Notes: generated by a model not told the origin, from the sequence alone. A stretch of 64,000 nucleotides of DNA from Pseudomonas uvaldensis (GCF_021271205.1 NZ_JAIWKS010000003.1:620001-684000), one strand, 5' to 3'; counted from the stretch's first letter, positions 27,180 through 36,528 are shown. Made by a program: numbers and translations.

Positions 27180-27371
27180 ATGGGTAGCACGAGCGATAAG
27201 GTGAAGGGCGTTGCCAACGAAGCTGTGGGCAACATCAAGCAAGGCGTCGGCAAGGCCACCGATAACGACCGCATGCGCGCCGAGGGCGTGGTGCAAGAGA
27301 AAAAAGGTGAGGCCCAGCAAACCGCAGGCAAGGCCAAGGACGCGCTCAAGAAAGGCGTCGACGAGGCTTGA
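27180..27371 (+). CDS. CsbD family stress protein
   Basis: The 63-aa hydrophilic protein starts [21 protein letters not shown] and ends in alternating Lys/Ala/Asp helices, matching CsbD. AGGAGAG lies close before the ATG. CsbD-like proteins are induced by general stress; their action is unknown. A terminator follows within 30 nt, so it is a single-gene unit. Confidence 0.9.
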   Translation: MGSTSDKVKGVANEAVGNIKQGVGKATDNDRMRAEGVVQEKKGEAQQTAGKAKDALKKGVDEA

Positions 27372-27397
27372 CCGGGCTGTCGTGAAAAAACGATTGG

Positions 27398-27424
27398 AAC
27401 GGCCATCTGCGGATGGCCGTTTTC
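27398..27424 (+). terminator. Rho-independent terminator after the CsbD gene
   Basis: ACGGCCATC and GATGGCCGT pair around TGCG, followed by TTTTC. Confidence 0.85.
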
Positions 27425-27548
27425 ATGTCGGCTCGAACTTGCACCTGGGAAATTGTTCCAAAGTCGCCAAACAGGTTACTTTGTCTTGGATAACAACCCT
27501 ATGAGTCGCCAGACGACCTTCCTTTTTTTGCGGCGAAAGGAGACGCAC

Positions 27549-28499
27549 ATGATGTTTCCGGCCTTGAAAGGCTTACCCCTTCATCGTGTGATGATGCGTA
27601 CCGTGACCGAGTTTCTCGACGACGAGATGTCGACCTACGCCTCGGCATTGGCCTACCAGATGCTGTTTTCGCTGTTCCCCTTCATTCTCTTCCTGATTGC
27701 CTTGATCGGCTTCCTGCACCTGCCGGATTTCTTCTCCTGGCTGCGCCTGCAATCGGAACTGGTGCTGCCGCCCCAGGCCCTGGAGCAGGTCAACCCGGTG
27801 ATCGATCAGTTGCAGCAATCCAAGGGTGGGTTGTTGTCGGTGGGTATCGTCATTGCCTTGTGGACTGCCTCTGCGGGTGTGCGCTTGATGATGAGTGCGA
27901 TGAACGCCGCCTACGACGTGGTGGAAGGGCGTCCAGCCTGGAAACGCTTCCCGCTGTCGATTCTGTACACGGTCGGCATTGCCGGCATGCTTTTGGCGGC
28001 TGCGGCGTTGATGGTGCTCGGGCCGCAGGTGATGGGCTGGATCGCGGCGCAGGTGGGGCTGGAGGAGTTCATTGTCACGGTCTGGACGATCGTGCGCTGG
28101 CCGGTGATCGTCTTCCTGCTGATGGTGGCCGTGGCACTGATCTATTACGTAATGCCCGACGTCAAGCAGGAGTTTCGCTTCATCACGCCGGGTTCGGTGC
28201 TGGCGGTGGTGGTGTGGATCATCGCTTCCCTGGGCTTTGCGTTTTACGTCAAGACCTTTGCCAACTACAACGCCATGTATGGCAGTATCGGTGCGATTAT
28301 CGTGCTGTTGCTGTACTTCTATATTTCTTCGGCGGTGCTGTTGCTCGGCGCAGAGATGAATGCGGTGATCGAGCACATGTCTTCCGAGGGCAAGGACCCT
28401 GGGGAAAAGAGCCCTGGCCAGCACGAAAAACAGCATGTGTCGGGCCTGGGGCGCGACCATTCCATCCATCACACCCACCCTGACGAAGCCCGACCATGA
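27549..28499 (+). CDS. YihY/BrkB family inner-membrane protein
   Basis: ATG 27549 follows AAAGGAG at a good distance and gives 316 aa; the open frame from 27453 is not needed. There are about six membrane segments from residue 40 to 275, with the family-typical [17 protein letters not shown] near the first one. The C-terminal tail is charged and histidine-rich ([13 protein letters not shown]). Some relatives were once called ribonuclease BN in error; a transporter role is thought more likely. Its stop overlaps the def start by 4 nt. Confidence 0.87.
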   Translation: MMFPALKGLPLHRVMMRTVTEFLDDEMSTYASALAYQMLFSLFPFILFLIALIGFLHLPDFFSWLRLQSELVLPPQALEQVNPVIDQLQQSKGGLLSVGIVIALWTASAGVRLMMSAMNAAYDVVEGRPAWKRFPLSILYTVGIAGMLLAAAALMVLGPQVMGWIAAQVGLEEFIVTVWTIVRWPVIVFLLMVAVALIYYVMPDVKQEFRFITPGSVLAVVVWIIASLGFAFYVKTFANYNAMYGSIGAIIVLLLYFYISSAVLLLGAEMNAVIEHMSSEGKDPGEKSPGQHEKQHVSGLGRDHSIHHTHPDEARP

Positions 28500-29035
28500 T
28501 TCGTGAAATCCTGAAAATGGGCGATGAACGCCTGCTGCGCATCGCCCCGCCGGTGCCTGTCGAGATGTTCGACAGCCCGCAGTTGTGGCAATTGATCGAC
28601 GACATGTTCCAGACCATGGAAAGCGTTGGTGGTGTCGGGCTGGCGGCGCCGCAGATCGGTGTGGACCTGCAGCTGGTGATCTTCGGTTTCGAGCACAGCG
28701 AGCGTTATCCCGATGCCGAGGCAGTGCCCCAGACCATCCTGATCAACCCGCTGATCACACCGCTGAGCCCGTTGATGGAAGAGGGCTTCGAAGGGTGCCT
28801 GTCAGTACCGGGCCTGCGTGGGGCTGTGGAGCGTTATCAGCACATTCGCTATGAAGGCTTCGATCCCAAGGGCGAGCCGATCGTGCGGATGGCCTCGGGT
28901 TTCCATGCGCGGGTGGTGCAGCATGAATGCGATCACTTGATCGGGCGTCTTTACCCGTCGCGAATCAAGGATTTCAGCAAGTTCGGTTTCACTGAAGTGA
29001 TGTTTCCGGATCTGGATCCGGCTGCTGACGATTAA
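28496..29035 (+). CDS. def: Peptide deformylase
   Basis: The 179-aa enzyme has all three deformylase motifs: [10 protein letters not shown] (motif 1), EGCLSVPG (motif 2, metal-ligand Cys) and QHECDH (motif 3, two His ligands and the catalytic Glu). It removes formyl groups from new proteins. It starts inside the stop of the YihY gene (ATGA overlap). This copy is not next to fmt, so it is probably a secondary deformylase paralogue rather than the housekeeping one; that is an inference from context. Confidence 0.93.
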   Translation: MIREILKMGDERLLRIAPPVPVEMFDSPQLWQLIDDMFQTMESVGGVGLAAPQIGVDLQLVIFGFEHSERYPDAEAVPQTILINPLITPLSPLMEEGFEGCLSVPGLRGAVERYQHIRYEGFDPKGEPIVRMASGFHARVVQHECDHLIGRLYPSRIKDFSKFGFTEVMFPDLDPAADD

Positions 29036-29053
29036 TTGGACAGCTACACATAA

Positions 29054-29152
29054 CCCCTGTGGGAGCGGGCTTGCTCGCGAATGCGATCTGGCGTCCAACG
29101 ACGATGTTGACAATCAGTCCGCATTCGCGAGCAAGCCCGCTCCCACAGGGGA
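29054..29152. repeat. REPIN at the def/GNAT convergent junction
   Basis: CCCCTGTGGGAGCGGGCTTG pairs with CAAGCCCGCTCCCACAGGGG, the longest perfect outer arms in the window, with GCGAATGCG/CGCATTCGC-like inner extension. Confidence 0.92.
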
Positions 29153-29157
29153 TGCAT

Positions 29158-29580
29158 TCAATTCAGTGCCTTGGGCACCAACCCCATCGCAATCATCGGC
29201 TTGTTGCGGGCATACCGGCTCAGGCGCTCGGCCATCGCATAAGGCAGCGCCGGATCGAAGCTGAAACCGCGTCGCTCATAGAAACCGCGCAAGTCCGGAT
29301 GGCAGAACAACCACACCGGTTCCTCCACACCTTTGATCGCTTCGGCAATCAACCGGGCGGCGATCCCTTGCTCGCGGTACGCCGGGTCGACAAACAGCCC
29401 GGTCAACCAATGCCCGCCCGATACCGGCCGCAGACAGAGGGCTGCGACGATGTGTTCCTCGCGCGCCACCCATAGCTGCGCGTCACGCACTGCTTTCATC
29501 GAGGATTGGTGGGCACGATAGAACTTGTTCATCAACGGCCATAGTGGCGCGTCGAGCAGCATGTAGTGAATCTCAGGCAT
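29158..29580 (-). CDS. GNAT family N-acetyltransferase
   Basis: The 140-aa protein has the acetyl-CoA binding segment LTGLFVDPAYREQGIAARLIAEAI (R/Q-x-x-G-x-A/G type) near residues 80-105 and a C-terminal FYERRGFSFDPALPYAMAERLSRY. It acetylates an amine substrate that cannot be inferred. The ribosome binding site is weak. It stands alone, convergent with def. Confidence 0.85.
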   Translation of the reverse strand: MPEIHYMLLDAPLWPLMNKFYRAHQSSMKAVRDAQLWVAREEHIVAALCLRPVSGGHWLTGLFVDPAYREQGIAARLIAEAIKGVEEPVWLFCHPDLRGFYERRGFSFDPALPYAMAERLSRYARNKPMIAMGLVPKALN

Positions 29581-29674
29581 ATCAGAGTCGGAGGCGAGGA
29601 GGGGCGGGCATTATAACGGTCGGGTGTGAAGCTGCTGGGGCATCATCGGCCCCAGCTTGGAAGGGCTGTTGAGC

Positions 29675-30184
29675 TCAGACAGCGGCCAGGAAGGGGTCCA
29701 CGGACGGTTCCTTGGCATCCGTGCGGCGTTCCTGTTCTTTCTCCACTTGTGCGATTGCCGTCTTGTCCTGCATACGCTGGGCAATTTCCTGGCTGACCGC
29801 CAGTTTTTTCTCGGGCGGCATTGCCTCGTATTCTTCTTCGGTGATGCCCATCTCCTTGAGAATGCTGTCGCGAAGGCGTTCTTCCGGCGTCTTGCTCATG
29901 TAGTCCTTGAACTCGGCCGTTGCAGCGCCACCAACGGTCTGCAACTGCACGCGGGTCTTGGCGAACGCTTCATCGACGTTGTCGCTGATGACCGTGGCCG
30001 CGTTGACCTGCTGGGTGGCCTGGCGGGTAGCAGACTCCTGAACTTGGCTGGCCTGGGCCTGGACGTTGTCGCGCAACGCCTGCAGGGCGGCGCTTTGCAG
30101 GCCGATGGCGGCCTCCGCCGTGGGGTCCTCCCCGGGACGCTTGAGCGGCAGATTAATCATTTGCTGTTTTGCACTGACCAACAT
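29675..30184 (-). CDS. Conserved hypothetical protein, alpha-helical
   Basis: I use ATG 30184 (MLVSAKQQMINLPLKRPGED), with AGGTG upstream, giving 169 aa; ATG 30160 is an alternative. It is soluble and mostly helical, with an Ala/Gln-rich middle (residues 35-75, QSATRQATQQVNAAT-like composition). An acidic segment SKTPEERLRDSILKEMGITE follows, and the C-terminus is rich in Lys/Glu. No domain is recognised. It lies between the GNAT gene and gntR on the same strand but with large gaps, so no operon is implied. Confidence 0.7.
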   Translation of the reverse strand: MLVSAKQQMINLPLKRPGEDPTAEAAIGLQSAALQALRDNVQAQASQVQESATRQATQQVNAATVISDNVDEAFAKTRVQLQTVGGAATAEFKDYMSKTPEERLRDSILKEMGITEEEYEAMPPEKKLAVSQEIAQRMQDKTAIAQVEKEQERRTDAKEPSVDPFLAAV

Positions 30185-30337
30185 GATGGACACCTGTAGG
30201 TAATGGCTGAGCGATGGGCAGGAGCAATTACCATGCCGTCGCTGGAAAGCCCCATGCCACCGGGCTTCAGCGAATGCAGGCAGGCCGCCCGGCGGCCAAC
30301 CCTTGCCGCCCGGCGGCACGGTTCCACCGCATCGAGA

Positions 30338-31369
30338 TCAGGTGCTTTCGCGAACCTTGAGTTCAAAACCCATGTCGACCACCGGCTGCGCGATGCGGTT
30401 GCCGGCCATCAACGTCAGCATCTGCTCGGCGGCACGTTGGCCGATGGCCTCCCGTGGCGTACTGATGCTGCTCAGGCGCGGGACCATATGGGCCGAGGCG
30501 GGCAGGTCGTTGAAGCCCAGCACCGATATTTGTTCGGGAATCCTGATGCCACAGCGCAGCGCCTCGAACAGCGCCCCGTGGGCCAGGTCGTCGTTGCCGA
30601 AGAAAATCGCATCGACGTCCGGATGACTGGCCAGCAGTTGAAGGAACAACTCGCCGCCCAGGCCCACCGATGACGGGCGTGGCGTCAGCAGCTCCAGGTC
30701 CGGGTCATAGAGACCGGCCTTTTGCAGTGCCCGACGAAAGCCTTCGCCACGCAGCAGGGTGCGCTGGTCCAACTGTGCGCCGATGTAGGCCAGGCGTTTG
30801 CGCCCCCTGGAAATCAGGTGTTCGGCGGCTGTTTCGCCGGCCTTGAGCTGGGAGAAGCCGACGCAGTTAAGGCCCGCGCCGGGGTCCAGTTCCATCATGT
30901 ACACACAGGGAATGTTGCTGGCCTCGATCATGCGTCGGGCACTTTCAGTGCGGTCGAAACCGGTCAGCAGCAAACCACGTGGTTGATAGGCCATGTAGTT
31001 GCGCAGCAAGTCTTCTTCTTCGTCCCGCGAGTAGTGGTAGTTACCGATCACCACTTCGAAGCCCTTGGGTCTGAGCACGCGATGGATGGCTTCCAGGGTG
31101 TCGATGAACAGCAGGTTGGACAACGACGGCACCAGTACCACTACCGAATGGCTTTGCGCCGAAGCCAGGGCGCGGGCGGCGGGATTGACCACGTAGTTGA
31201 GTTCAACGGCGGCGTGGCGGACTTTTTCCACCAGCTCGGTGGCAACGGTGCTGACCCCGCGCAGGGCTCGGGAGGCGGTGATGGGGCTGACGCCAGCCAG
31301 TCGTGCGACTTCGTTGAGCGTAGGGCGACCGGTGGTGCGTGTATTTTTATCGTTTTTAGGGACAGTCAT
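30338..31369 (-). CDS. gntR: Gluconate repressor GntR, LacI family
   Basis: ATG 31369 gives 343 aa with the LacI-type helix-turn-helix at residues 15-60 (LNEVARLAGVSPITASRALRG, hinge VNPAARALAS) and a periplasmic-binding-like effector domain. The gene is divergent from gntK-gntT, the standard arrangement of the Pseudomonas gluconate locus, where GntR represses uptake and phosphorylation until gluconate or 6-phosphogluconate binds. A matching operator lies 31 nt upstream of its start, so self-regulation is likely. Confidence 0.92.
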   Translation of the reverse strand: MTVPKNDKNTRTTGRPTLNEVARLAGVSPITASRALRGVSTVATELVEKVRHAAVELNYVVNPAARALASAQSHSVVVLVPSLSNLLFIDTLEAIHRVLRPKGFEVVIGNYHYSRDEEEDLLRNYMAYQPRGLLLTGFDRTESARRMIEASNIPCVYMMELDPGAGLNCVGFSQLKAGETAAEHLISRGRKRLAYIGAQLDQRTLLRGEGFRRALQKAGLYDPDLELLTPRPSSVGLGGELFLQLLASHPDVDAIFFGNDDLAHGALFEALRCGIRIPEQISVLGFNDLPASAHMVPRLSSISTPREAIGQRAAEQMLTLMAGNRIAQPVVDMGFELKVREST

Positions 31370-31399
31370 CAGGGTGGCTTGCCAAACAAAAATCAAGGC

Positions 31400-31413
31400 A
31401 CTAAGGTAGCGCT
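31400..31413. promoter_or_regulatory. GntR operator 1, before gntR
   Basis: ACTAAGGTAGCGCT matches the published GntR pattern AC-N-AAG-N-TAGCGCT exactly (pattern recalled, not searched). The next bases GTC extend it towards a GACAGCGCTGTC-like palindrome. It sits just upstream of the gntR start. Confidence 0.8.
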
Positions 31414-31550
31414 GTCTCGACGTGGCTGCAAATACGTGACCGGGGTTTTGCCTGATCTCCGCCCGTGGATGTCGTGAACGAACATGCTGCAACTACAAAA
31501 ATGACAAGAAGGCGTCGGCAACTTCTGCTTTTGCATTGGTGTCATAACTC

Positions 31551-31564
31551 GCAAAGGTAGCGCT
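31551..31564. promoter_or_regulatory. GntR operator 2, before gntK
   Basis: GCAAAGGTAGCGCT differs from the GntR pattern only at the first base and continues GTCT as in operator 1. It ends 21 nt before the gntK ATG. Confidence 0.78.
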
Positions 31565-31585
31565 GTCTGCGCGCTGAGGTGTTAC

Positions 31586-32119
31586 ATGAACAATCCCATC
31601 ACCGCCCTCGTCATCATGGGCGTTGCCGGTTGCGGCAAGACATGCGTCAGCCAGGCCCTGTGCCAGTTGAGCGGCGCCACCGCCATCGAAGGCGACACTT
31701 TCCACCCAGCGGCCAACATCCAGAAGATGAGTGCCGGTATTCCCTTGAACGACGACGACCGTGCCGGCTGGCTCGACAGCCTGTGCGAAGAGCTGCGTCG
31801 TGTCGATGCCAGGGGCGAACGCCCGGTGTTGACCTGTTCGGCCCTCAAGCACAGTTATCGCGAGCGCCTGCGCAGCGCCTTGCCGGGCCTGGGCTTCGTA
31901 TTCCTCGAACTCACACCTGAAGTGGCTGCCGACCGGGTTTCCCATCGTCCGGGCCATTTCATGCCGTCGACCCTGATCGATAGTCAGTTCGCCACCCTCG
32001 AGTCGCCTGTCGGCGAGCCCTTGACCCTGGCCCTGGATGCATCCAGCCACAGCGTCGACGAGCTGGCACGTGAGGCTTACGTCTGGTGGCTGGCCCACGG
32101 CCTCAAGCTCGCCAGCTGA
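31586..32119 (+). CDS. gntK: Gluconokinase
   Basis: The 177-aa kinase has the P-loop GVAGCGKT (residues 12-19) and the GntK-type segments EGDTFHPAANIQKMSAGIPLNDDDR and LTCSALKHSYRERLR. It phosphorylates gluconate to 6-phosphogluconate, which enters the Entner-Doudoroff pathway at the same point as the Pgl product. It is followed 89 nt later by the permease gene, with an operator between, so gntT may also have its own promoter. Confidence 0.95.
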   Translation: MNNPITALVIMGVAGCGKTCVSQALCQLSGATAIEGDTFHPAANIQKMSAGIPLNDDDRAGWLDSLCEELRRVDARGERPVLTCSALKHSYRERLRSALPGLGFVFLELTPEVAADRVSHRPGHFMPSTLIDSQFATLESPVGEPLTLALDASSHSVDELAREAYVWWLAHGLKLAS

Positions 32120-32135
32120 GTTTTTTCAACGCGTC

Positions 32136-32152
32136 AGAAAGACAGCGCTGTC
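32136..32152. promoter_or_regulatory. GntR operator 3, before gntT
   Basis: AGAAAGACAGCGCT matches 12 of 14 positions of the GntR pattern, and GACAGCGCTGTC (32141-32152) is a perfect 12-bp palindrome. It lies 57 nt before the permease start, consistent with separate control of gntT. Confidence 0.72.
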
Positions 32153-32177
32153 CCGACAGCTAACGAATAACTGCTTC

Positions 32178-32192
32178 AATAACAACAACAAA
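32178..32192 (+). promoter_or_regulatory. Crc/Hfq-type motif before gntT
   Basis: Five consecutive AAn units (AATAACAACAACAAA) lie directly before the ribosome site CAGGAG of gntT. This is the clearest such motif in the window and fits catabolite repression of gluconate uptake. Confidence 0.6.
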
Positions 32193-32208
32193 TCAGGAGA
32201 CACCTCCC

Positions 32209-33561
32209 ATGTTTGGCATGTCCCACGAGACGTTTCTGCTGCTGGATGCAGTGGTCACGGTGATCGGACTCATCGTCCTCATCACCAAGTTCAAGTTCCA
32301 TCCCTTCATTGCCCTGACCATCGCCGCCGCGTTCCTCGGCCTGACATCGGGCATGCCGACCGGCACTATCATCAAGGCGTTCCAGGACGGCTTCGGTGGG
32401 GTGCTGGGCTTTGTCGGCATCATCCTAGCGCTGGGTACGATGCTCGGAAAAATGATGGCCGAATCGGGGGGGGCCGATCAGATCGCCCAGACCCTGATCC
32501 GCGCCTTCGGCAGGGAAAAGGTGCAATGGGCCATGATGTTCGCCGCGTTCCTGGTGGGCATCCCGCTGTTCTTCGAAATCGGCTTCGTGCTGTTGATCCC
32601 GCTGGTGTTCATCGTCGCGCGCCGCACCGGCGTATCGATCATCAAGATCGGTATTCCGCTGTTGGCCGGTCTTTCCGCCGTCCATGGCCTGGTACCACCG
32701 CATCCGGGGCCGTTGCTGGCGATCGGCATATTCGGCGCTGATATCGGCAAGACCATTCTCTACGGCCTGATCGTAGCGCTGCCGACCGCCATCATCGCCG
32801 GGCCGATCTTCGGTACGTTCATTGCCAAGCACATTCCCGGTCACCCGAACCAGGAGCTGGTGGACCAACTGGCCCGGGAGACGAATGCCGCCGAACTGCC
32901 AAGCTTCAGCATCACCCTGATCACCGTGCTGTCGCCGGTATTCCTGATGCTGCTCAAGACCTTCGCGGATGTGGCGCTGCCGGACGGCAACCTCTTCCGG
33001 GTCTGGATGGACATGATCGGCCACCCGATCTCGGCCTTGCTGCTGGCTTTGCTGCTCTCGCTGTACACCTTCGGCTACAAGCAGGGCATCGGTTCCAACC
33101 AGATGCTGAAGTGGCTGGACGCCAGCCTTGCTCCGACGGCTGCGATCATCCTGATCATCGGTGCCGGCGGTGGCTTCAAGCAGATGCTGGTGACCAGCGG
33201 CGTGGGTGACGTGATCGGCCACATGGCCGTGAGCGCGCAGATTTCTCCGATCCTGCTGGCCTGGCTGGTGGCGGCGGTGATCCGTATCGCCACAGGTTCG
33301 GCGACCGTGGCAACCATTACCGGTGCCGGTATCGTGGTGCCGGTGGTGGGGATGATTCCGGGTGTGAACCGTGAGCTGCTGGTCCTGGCCACCGGTGCCG
33401 GCTCGCTGATCCTGTCGCACGTGAACGATGCGGGTTTCTGGTTGGTCAAGCAGTACTTCAACATGACCGTGGCCGAAACCTTCAAGACCTGGACAGCGAT
33501 GGAAACCATCCTGTCCGTGGTGGGGCTGATCTTTATCCTGCTGTTGTCGCTGGTGATCTGA
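32209..33561 (+). CDS. gntT: Gluconate permease, GntP family
   Basis: The 450-aa inner-membrane protein has 12 or more hydrophobic segments and GntP-family features such as GVLGFVGIILALGTMLGKMMAESGGADQIA and LVPPHPGPL. AGGAG precedes the ATG; an alternative ATG at 32218 is possible. It imports gluconate by proton symport. It is placed downstream of gntK and carries its own GntR-type operator and Crc/Hfq-type motif. Confidence 0.93.
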   Translation: MFGMSHETFLLLDAVVTVIGLIVLITKFKFHPFIALTIAAAFLGLTSGMPTGTIIKAFQDGFGGVLGFVGIILALGTMLGKMMAESGGADQIAQTLIRAFGREKVQWAMMFAAFLVGIPLFFEIGFVLLIPLVFIVARRTGVSIIKIGIPLLAGLSAVHGLVPPHPGPLLAIGIFGADIGKTILYGLIVALPTAIIAGPIFGTFIAKHIPGHPNQELVDQLARETNAAELPSFSITLITVLSPVFLMLLKTFADVALPDGNLFRVWMDMIGHPISALLLALLLSLYTFGYKQGIGSNQMLKWLDASLAPTAAIILIIGAGGGFKQMLVTSGVGDVIGHMAVSAQISPILLAWLVAAVIRIATGSATVATITGAGIVVPVVGMIPGVNRELLVLATGAGSLILSHVNDAGFWLVKQYFNMTVAETFKTWTAMETILSVVGLIFILLLSLVI

Positions 33562-33579
33562 CCGAAACGCAGTAACCAA

Positions 33580-33680
33580 TGTGGGAGCATGGCTTGCCCG
33601 CGATCCAGACACCTCGATCCCAAGTCGACCGCGTCGTCTTCATCGCGGGCAAGCCTTGCTCCCACAGGCCCGCTCCCACA
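33580..33680. repeat. REPIN at the gntT/alaC convergent junction
   Basis: The arms use the GCTTGCCCGCGA variant (TGTGGGAGCATGGCTTGCCC with GGGCAAGCCTTGCTCCCACA), plus an extra GCTCCCACA half-arm at the right end. Confidence 0.88.
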
Positions 33681-33692
33681 GTGGGTTTTGCG

Positions 33693-34910
33693 TCAGGCGT
33701 TGGTCTTTTGTACCAGCCCATCCGCCCGGAACATTGCGCGGATTCCACGCACGGCCTGACGGATCCGGTCCTGGTTCTCGATCAGCGCAAAGCGCACATG
33801 ATCATCCCCATATTCCCCGAACCCCACCCCCGGCGAGACGCACACCTTGGCTTCGGCCAGCAACTTCTTGGCGAACTCCAGCGAACCCAAATGCGCATAG
33901 GCCTCGGGAATTCTGGCCCAGACGTACATCGATGCCTTGGGATTTTCCACCATCCAGCCCAGCTCATGCAGGCCCTTGACCAGCACATTGCGGCGTTGGC
34001 GGTACTGCTCGGCGATGTCGCGCACGCATTGCTGGTCGCCTTCGAGCGCGGCGATGGCGGCCACTTGCAGCGGGGTGAAGGTGCCGTAGTCGTGATAGCT
34101 CTTGATCCGCGCCAGAGCGCTGACCAGCTCCGGGTTGCCCACCATGAAGCCGATGCGCCAGCCCGCCATGTTGTAGCTCTTGGACAGGGTGAAGAACTCC
34201 ACCGCGATGTCCTTCGCCCCGGGAACCTGCATGATCGACGGGGCTTTCCAGCCGTCATAGACGATGTCGGCGTAGGCCAGGTCGTGGATCACCAGCACGT
34301 CGTATTGCTTGGCCAGGGCGATGACCCGCTCGAAGAAGTCCAGCTCCACGCACTGTGCGGTGGGGTTGGACGGGAAGCCCAGGATCATCATCTTCGGCTT
34401 GGGAATCGAGCCGCGAATGGCCCGCTCCAGCTCGTCGAAGAAATCCACGCCAGGCACCAGCGGCACCGAGCGGACCTGGGCGCCGGCGATCACCGCACCG
34501 TAGATGTGGATCGGATAACTGGGATTGGGCACCAGCACCGTGTCGCCCTGGTCCAGGGTCGCCAGCATCAGGTGGGCCAGGCCCTCCTTGGAGCCGATGG
34601 TGACGATGGCTTCGCTCTCGGGGTCGATGTCCACCTCATAGCGGTCCTTGTACCAGCGCGAAATGGCGCGGCGCAGGCGTGGGATGCCCTTTGAGGTGGA
34701 GTAGCCGTGAGTGTCTTCGCGCTGGGCGACGGTGACCAGTTTTTCCACGATGTGCGGGGGCGTGGCGCCGTCGGGGTTACCCATGCTCAAGTCGATGATG
34801 TCTTCGCCGCGCCGACGCGCAGCCATCTTCAGCTCGGCAGTGATATTGAATACATAGGGGGGGAGTCGATCGATGCGCGCAAAGCGGCGCGACGAACCTT
34901 GTTCGGCCAT
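33693..34910 (-). CDS. alaC: Alanine-forming aminotransferase AlaC-like
   Basis: ATG 34910 gives 405 aa ([22 protein letters not shown]). It is a fold-type I class I/II aminotransferase with [18 protein letters not shown], the aspartate of HDLAYADI and the PLP lysine of [15 protein letters not shown]. AlaC transfers the amino group of glutamate to pyruvate. In pseudomonads similar genes are often near thrH or metal-related genes, but no such partner is here. The start proposed avoids a 38-codon upstream extension. Confidence 0.88.
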   Translation of the reverse strand: MAEQGSSRRFARIDRLPPYVFNITAELKMAARRRGEDIIDLSMGNPDGATPPHIVEKLVTVAQREDTHGYSTSKGIPRLRRAISRWYKDRYEVDIDPESEAIVTIGSKEGLAHLMLATLDQGDTVLVPNPSYPIHIYGAVIAGAQVRSVPLVPGVDFFDELERAIRGSIPKPKMMILGFPSNPTAQCVELDFFERVIALAKQYDVLVIHDLAYADIVYDGWKAPSIMQVPGAKDIAVEFFTLSKSYNMAGWRIGFMVGNPELVSALARIKSYHDYGTFTPLQVAAIAALEGDQQCVRDIAEQYRQRRNVLVKGLHELGWMVENPKASMYVWARIPEAYAHLGSLEFAKKLLAEAKVCVSPGVGFGEYGDDHVRFALIENQDRIRQAVRGIRAMFRADGLVQKTNA

Positions 34911-35116
34911 TGTTGCCTCGAGATACGTGAGCGCCCGGAACCGTCCGAGCGACGTTGGCCACTGCGGTGGCCTGCGGCGCAAGATAAGGGCGTGCAGGGG
35001 ATATTGTCCAGTGGCGGCCGACAACTATTTTCGACGACACTGTCGAGCCGGTCGCAGGACCCTGGTTGTCGACTGCGCGCCCTAAACCCGTCGTACCTCT
35101 TCGAATGGACTGAACA

Positions 35117-35779
35117 ATGGAGTTTTCCAGCGGTTTCCTGCTGAGCCTTTCCTTATGCCTGGACATTGGCGTGGCCAACATTGCGATGATCACCCTGGCC
35201 ATGCAGCGGGGCTATTTCCAGGGTTTTGCCCTGGGCCTGGGGACATGTGTGGGTGACCTGATCTACGCCGTGCTGGCGCTGGCCGGTATGACGGTATTGT
35301 TGCAATACGAGGCGGTACGCTGGGTCTTGTGGATCGGCGGCTCAGGGTTGTTGCTGTACTTTGCCGCGAAAATGGTCCACTCAGCGATTCATCACGACGC
35401 GGTGCTGGTCCAGGCTTCCGAGGCCCGCGATAACTCCTCTCGCCAGGAGTTTTTCCGAGGCATCTTCCTGGCCATGTCGTCGCCCAGCGCGATCCTCTGG
35501 TTCGCGGCGGTAGGCGGTACGCTCATTGCCCGCTCAGGTGGTGGCACGCTGCTCAGCTCGGCACTGTTCCTCAGCGGGTTCCTGAGTGCCGGTCTGCTGT
35601 GGTGTGCGGGCGTGTGCCTGGCGGCGACCCAGGGCGGCAAGCTGTTGGGGGATAAATTATTACGTTATTCCTATTGGGCATCCGCTGCGATCTTCTGCTA
35701 TTTCGCGCTCTACGTGATCGTTTCTGGTTACAACGAGTTCTTAAGCGTCGCCACTGGCCCTGCGATTTTCGGAGCCTGA
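35117..35779 (+). CDS. LysE family amino-acid exporter
   Basis: The 220-aa membrane protein has about six hydrophobic segments and the N-terminal LSLCLDIGVANIAMITLAMQRGYFQGFALGLGTCVGDLIY typical of LysE/RhtB transporters. These export amino acids or homoserine lactones; the substrate is unknown. It is divergent from alaC across 206 bp. Note the aspartate in LDIGVAN where many family members have PGP/GP, a variant subgroup. Confidence 0.87.
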   Translation: MEFSSGFLLSLSLCLDIGVANIAMITLAMQRGYFQGFALGLGTCVGDLIYAVLALAGMTVLLQYEAVRWVLWIGGSGLLLYFAAKMVHSAIHHDAVLVQASEARDNSSRQEFFRGIFLAMSSPSAILWFAAVGGTLIARSGGGTLLSSALFLSGFLSAGLLWCAGVCLAATQGGKLLGDKLLRYSYWASAAIFCYFALYVIVSGYNEFLSVATGPAIFGA

Positions 35780-35857
35780 AAAGCGAAACGGCCTGGCGAT
35801 CATGGTTTGGCTTCTATACTGCCAAGCCCGACTTCATGTTTTGCGGAGTGTTGACGC

Positions 35858-36343
35858 ATGGAAAAGCACGAGCGCGATTACACAGCCCAGCCACGTTTTG
35901 AACAGGGACACTTTCAGCTCATTGCCGGTTTTGGCGCTCGTTTTACCCCCGAAACCGCCCAGGATATTCCTCTGCTCTGGGAAAAGTTTTTACCCTGGCT
36001 CGGTGAGGTGCCAGGGCAGGTCAGTGACGTGACCTACGGCGTGTGCTGCAATCCGGATGGCAAGGGCGGGTTCGAATACATCGCCGGCGTCGAGATCAGC
36101 CGCCTGGACGATTTGCCGGAACAATACCGCTGGATCGAGCTCCAGCCTGCCCACTATGCGGTGTTCGAACATCGGGGGCCGTTGAAGACGTTGCCGGAAA
36201 CATTCCGGTATATCTGGAAAGAGTGGTTGCCTCGATCAGGCCATGAAGCAGCGGATCAACCGGAGTTCGAACGCTACAGTGAAGACTTCAACCCCAGGAC
36301 CGGCGAAGGCAGCCTGGAGGTCTGGATACCGCTCAAAGCCTAG
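35858..36343 (+). CDS. GyrI-like effector-binding domain protein
   Basis: The 161-aa protein is a stand-alone GyrI-like (AraC effector-binding/SOUL-like) domain, shown by GFGARFTPETAQDIPLLWEKF and YRWIELQPAHYAVFEHRGPL followed by FNPRTGEGSLEVWIPL. There is no DNA-binding domain. Relatives bind small hydrophobic molecules or, in the case of GyrI, inhibit gyrase. Its stop codon overlaps by two bases the stop of the decayed GNAT gene on the other strand. Confidence 0.87.
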   Translation: MEKHERDYTAQPRFEQGHFQLIAGFGARFTPETAQDIPLLWEKFLPWLGEVPGQVSDVTYGVCCNPDGKGGFEYIAGVEISRLDDLPEQYRWIELQPAHYAVFEHRGPLKTLPETFRYIWKEWLPRSGHEAADQPEFERYSEDFNPRTGEGSLEVWIPLKA

Positions 36344-36528
36344 AAGATCAATCCCATCCGCCGTCCATGACCGGCGAGGCCCTTGTAGGCCTCGCCGTTG
36401 TCGACCCGGCCCAGTCAGGTATACAAGCTGATCGCCGATTCGTTACGGGGATCGACCGAGAGCTCCAGACCCCTGATTTCCGGCCAGACTGCACGCGCCA
36501 CGGCGGGCAATGCCTCCAGGCCGGCAAA
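36340..36528 (-). pseudogene. Remnant of a GNAT acetyltransferase gene
   Basis: Read from 36528 to 36340 on the minus strand, the sequence encodes LEALPAVARAVWPEIRG, then LELSVDPRNESAISLYT, an in-frame TGA (36415-36417), then LGRVDNGEAYKGLAGHG and RRMGLIF with a TAG stop. SVDPRNESAISLYxxLGF is a classic GNAT C-terminal motif. The N-terminal half is missing (in-frame TAA just upstream). The TGA is one transition from CGA (Arg), the residue expected there. No ATG-started ORF can express it. Confidence 0.75.

Noticed and set aside
36371..36395. Hairpin GGCGAGGCC/GGCCTCGCC considered as a terminator for the GyrI-like gene
   Set aside because: No T-tract follows, and the bases are explained as coding sequence of the decayed GNAT gene. 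It might still act weakly.
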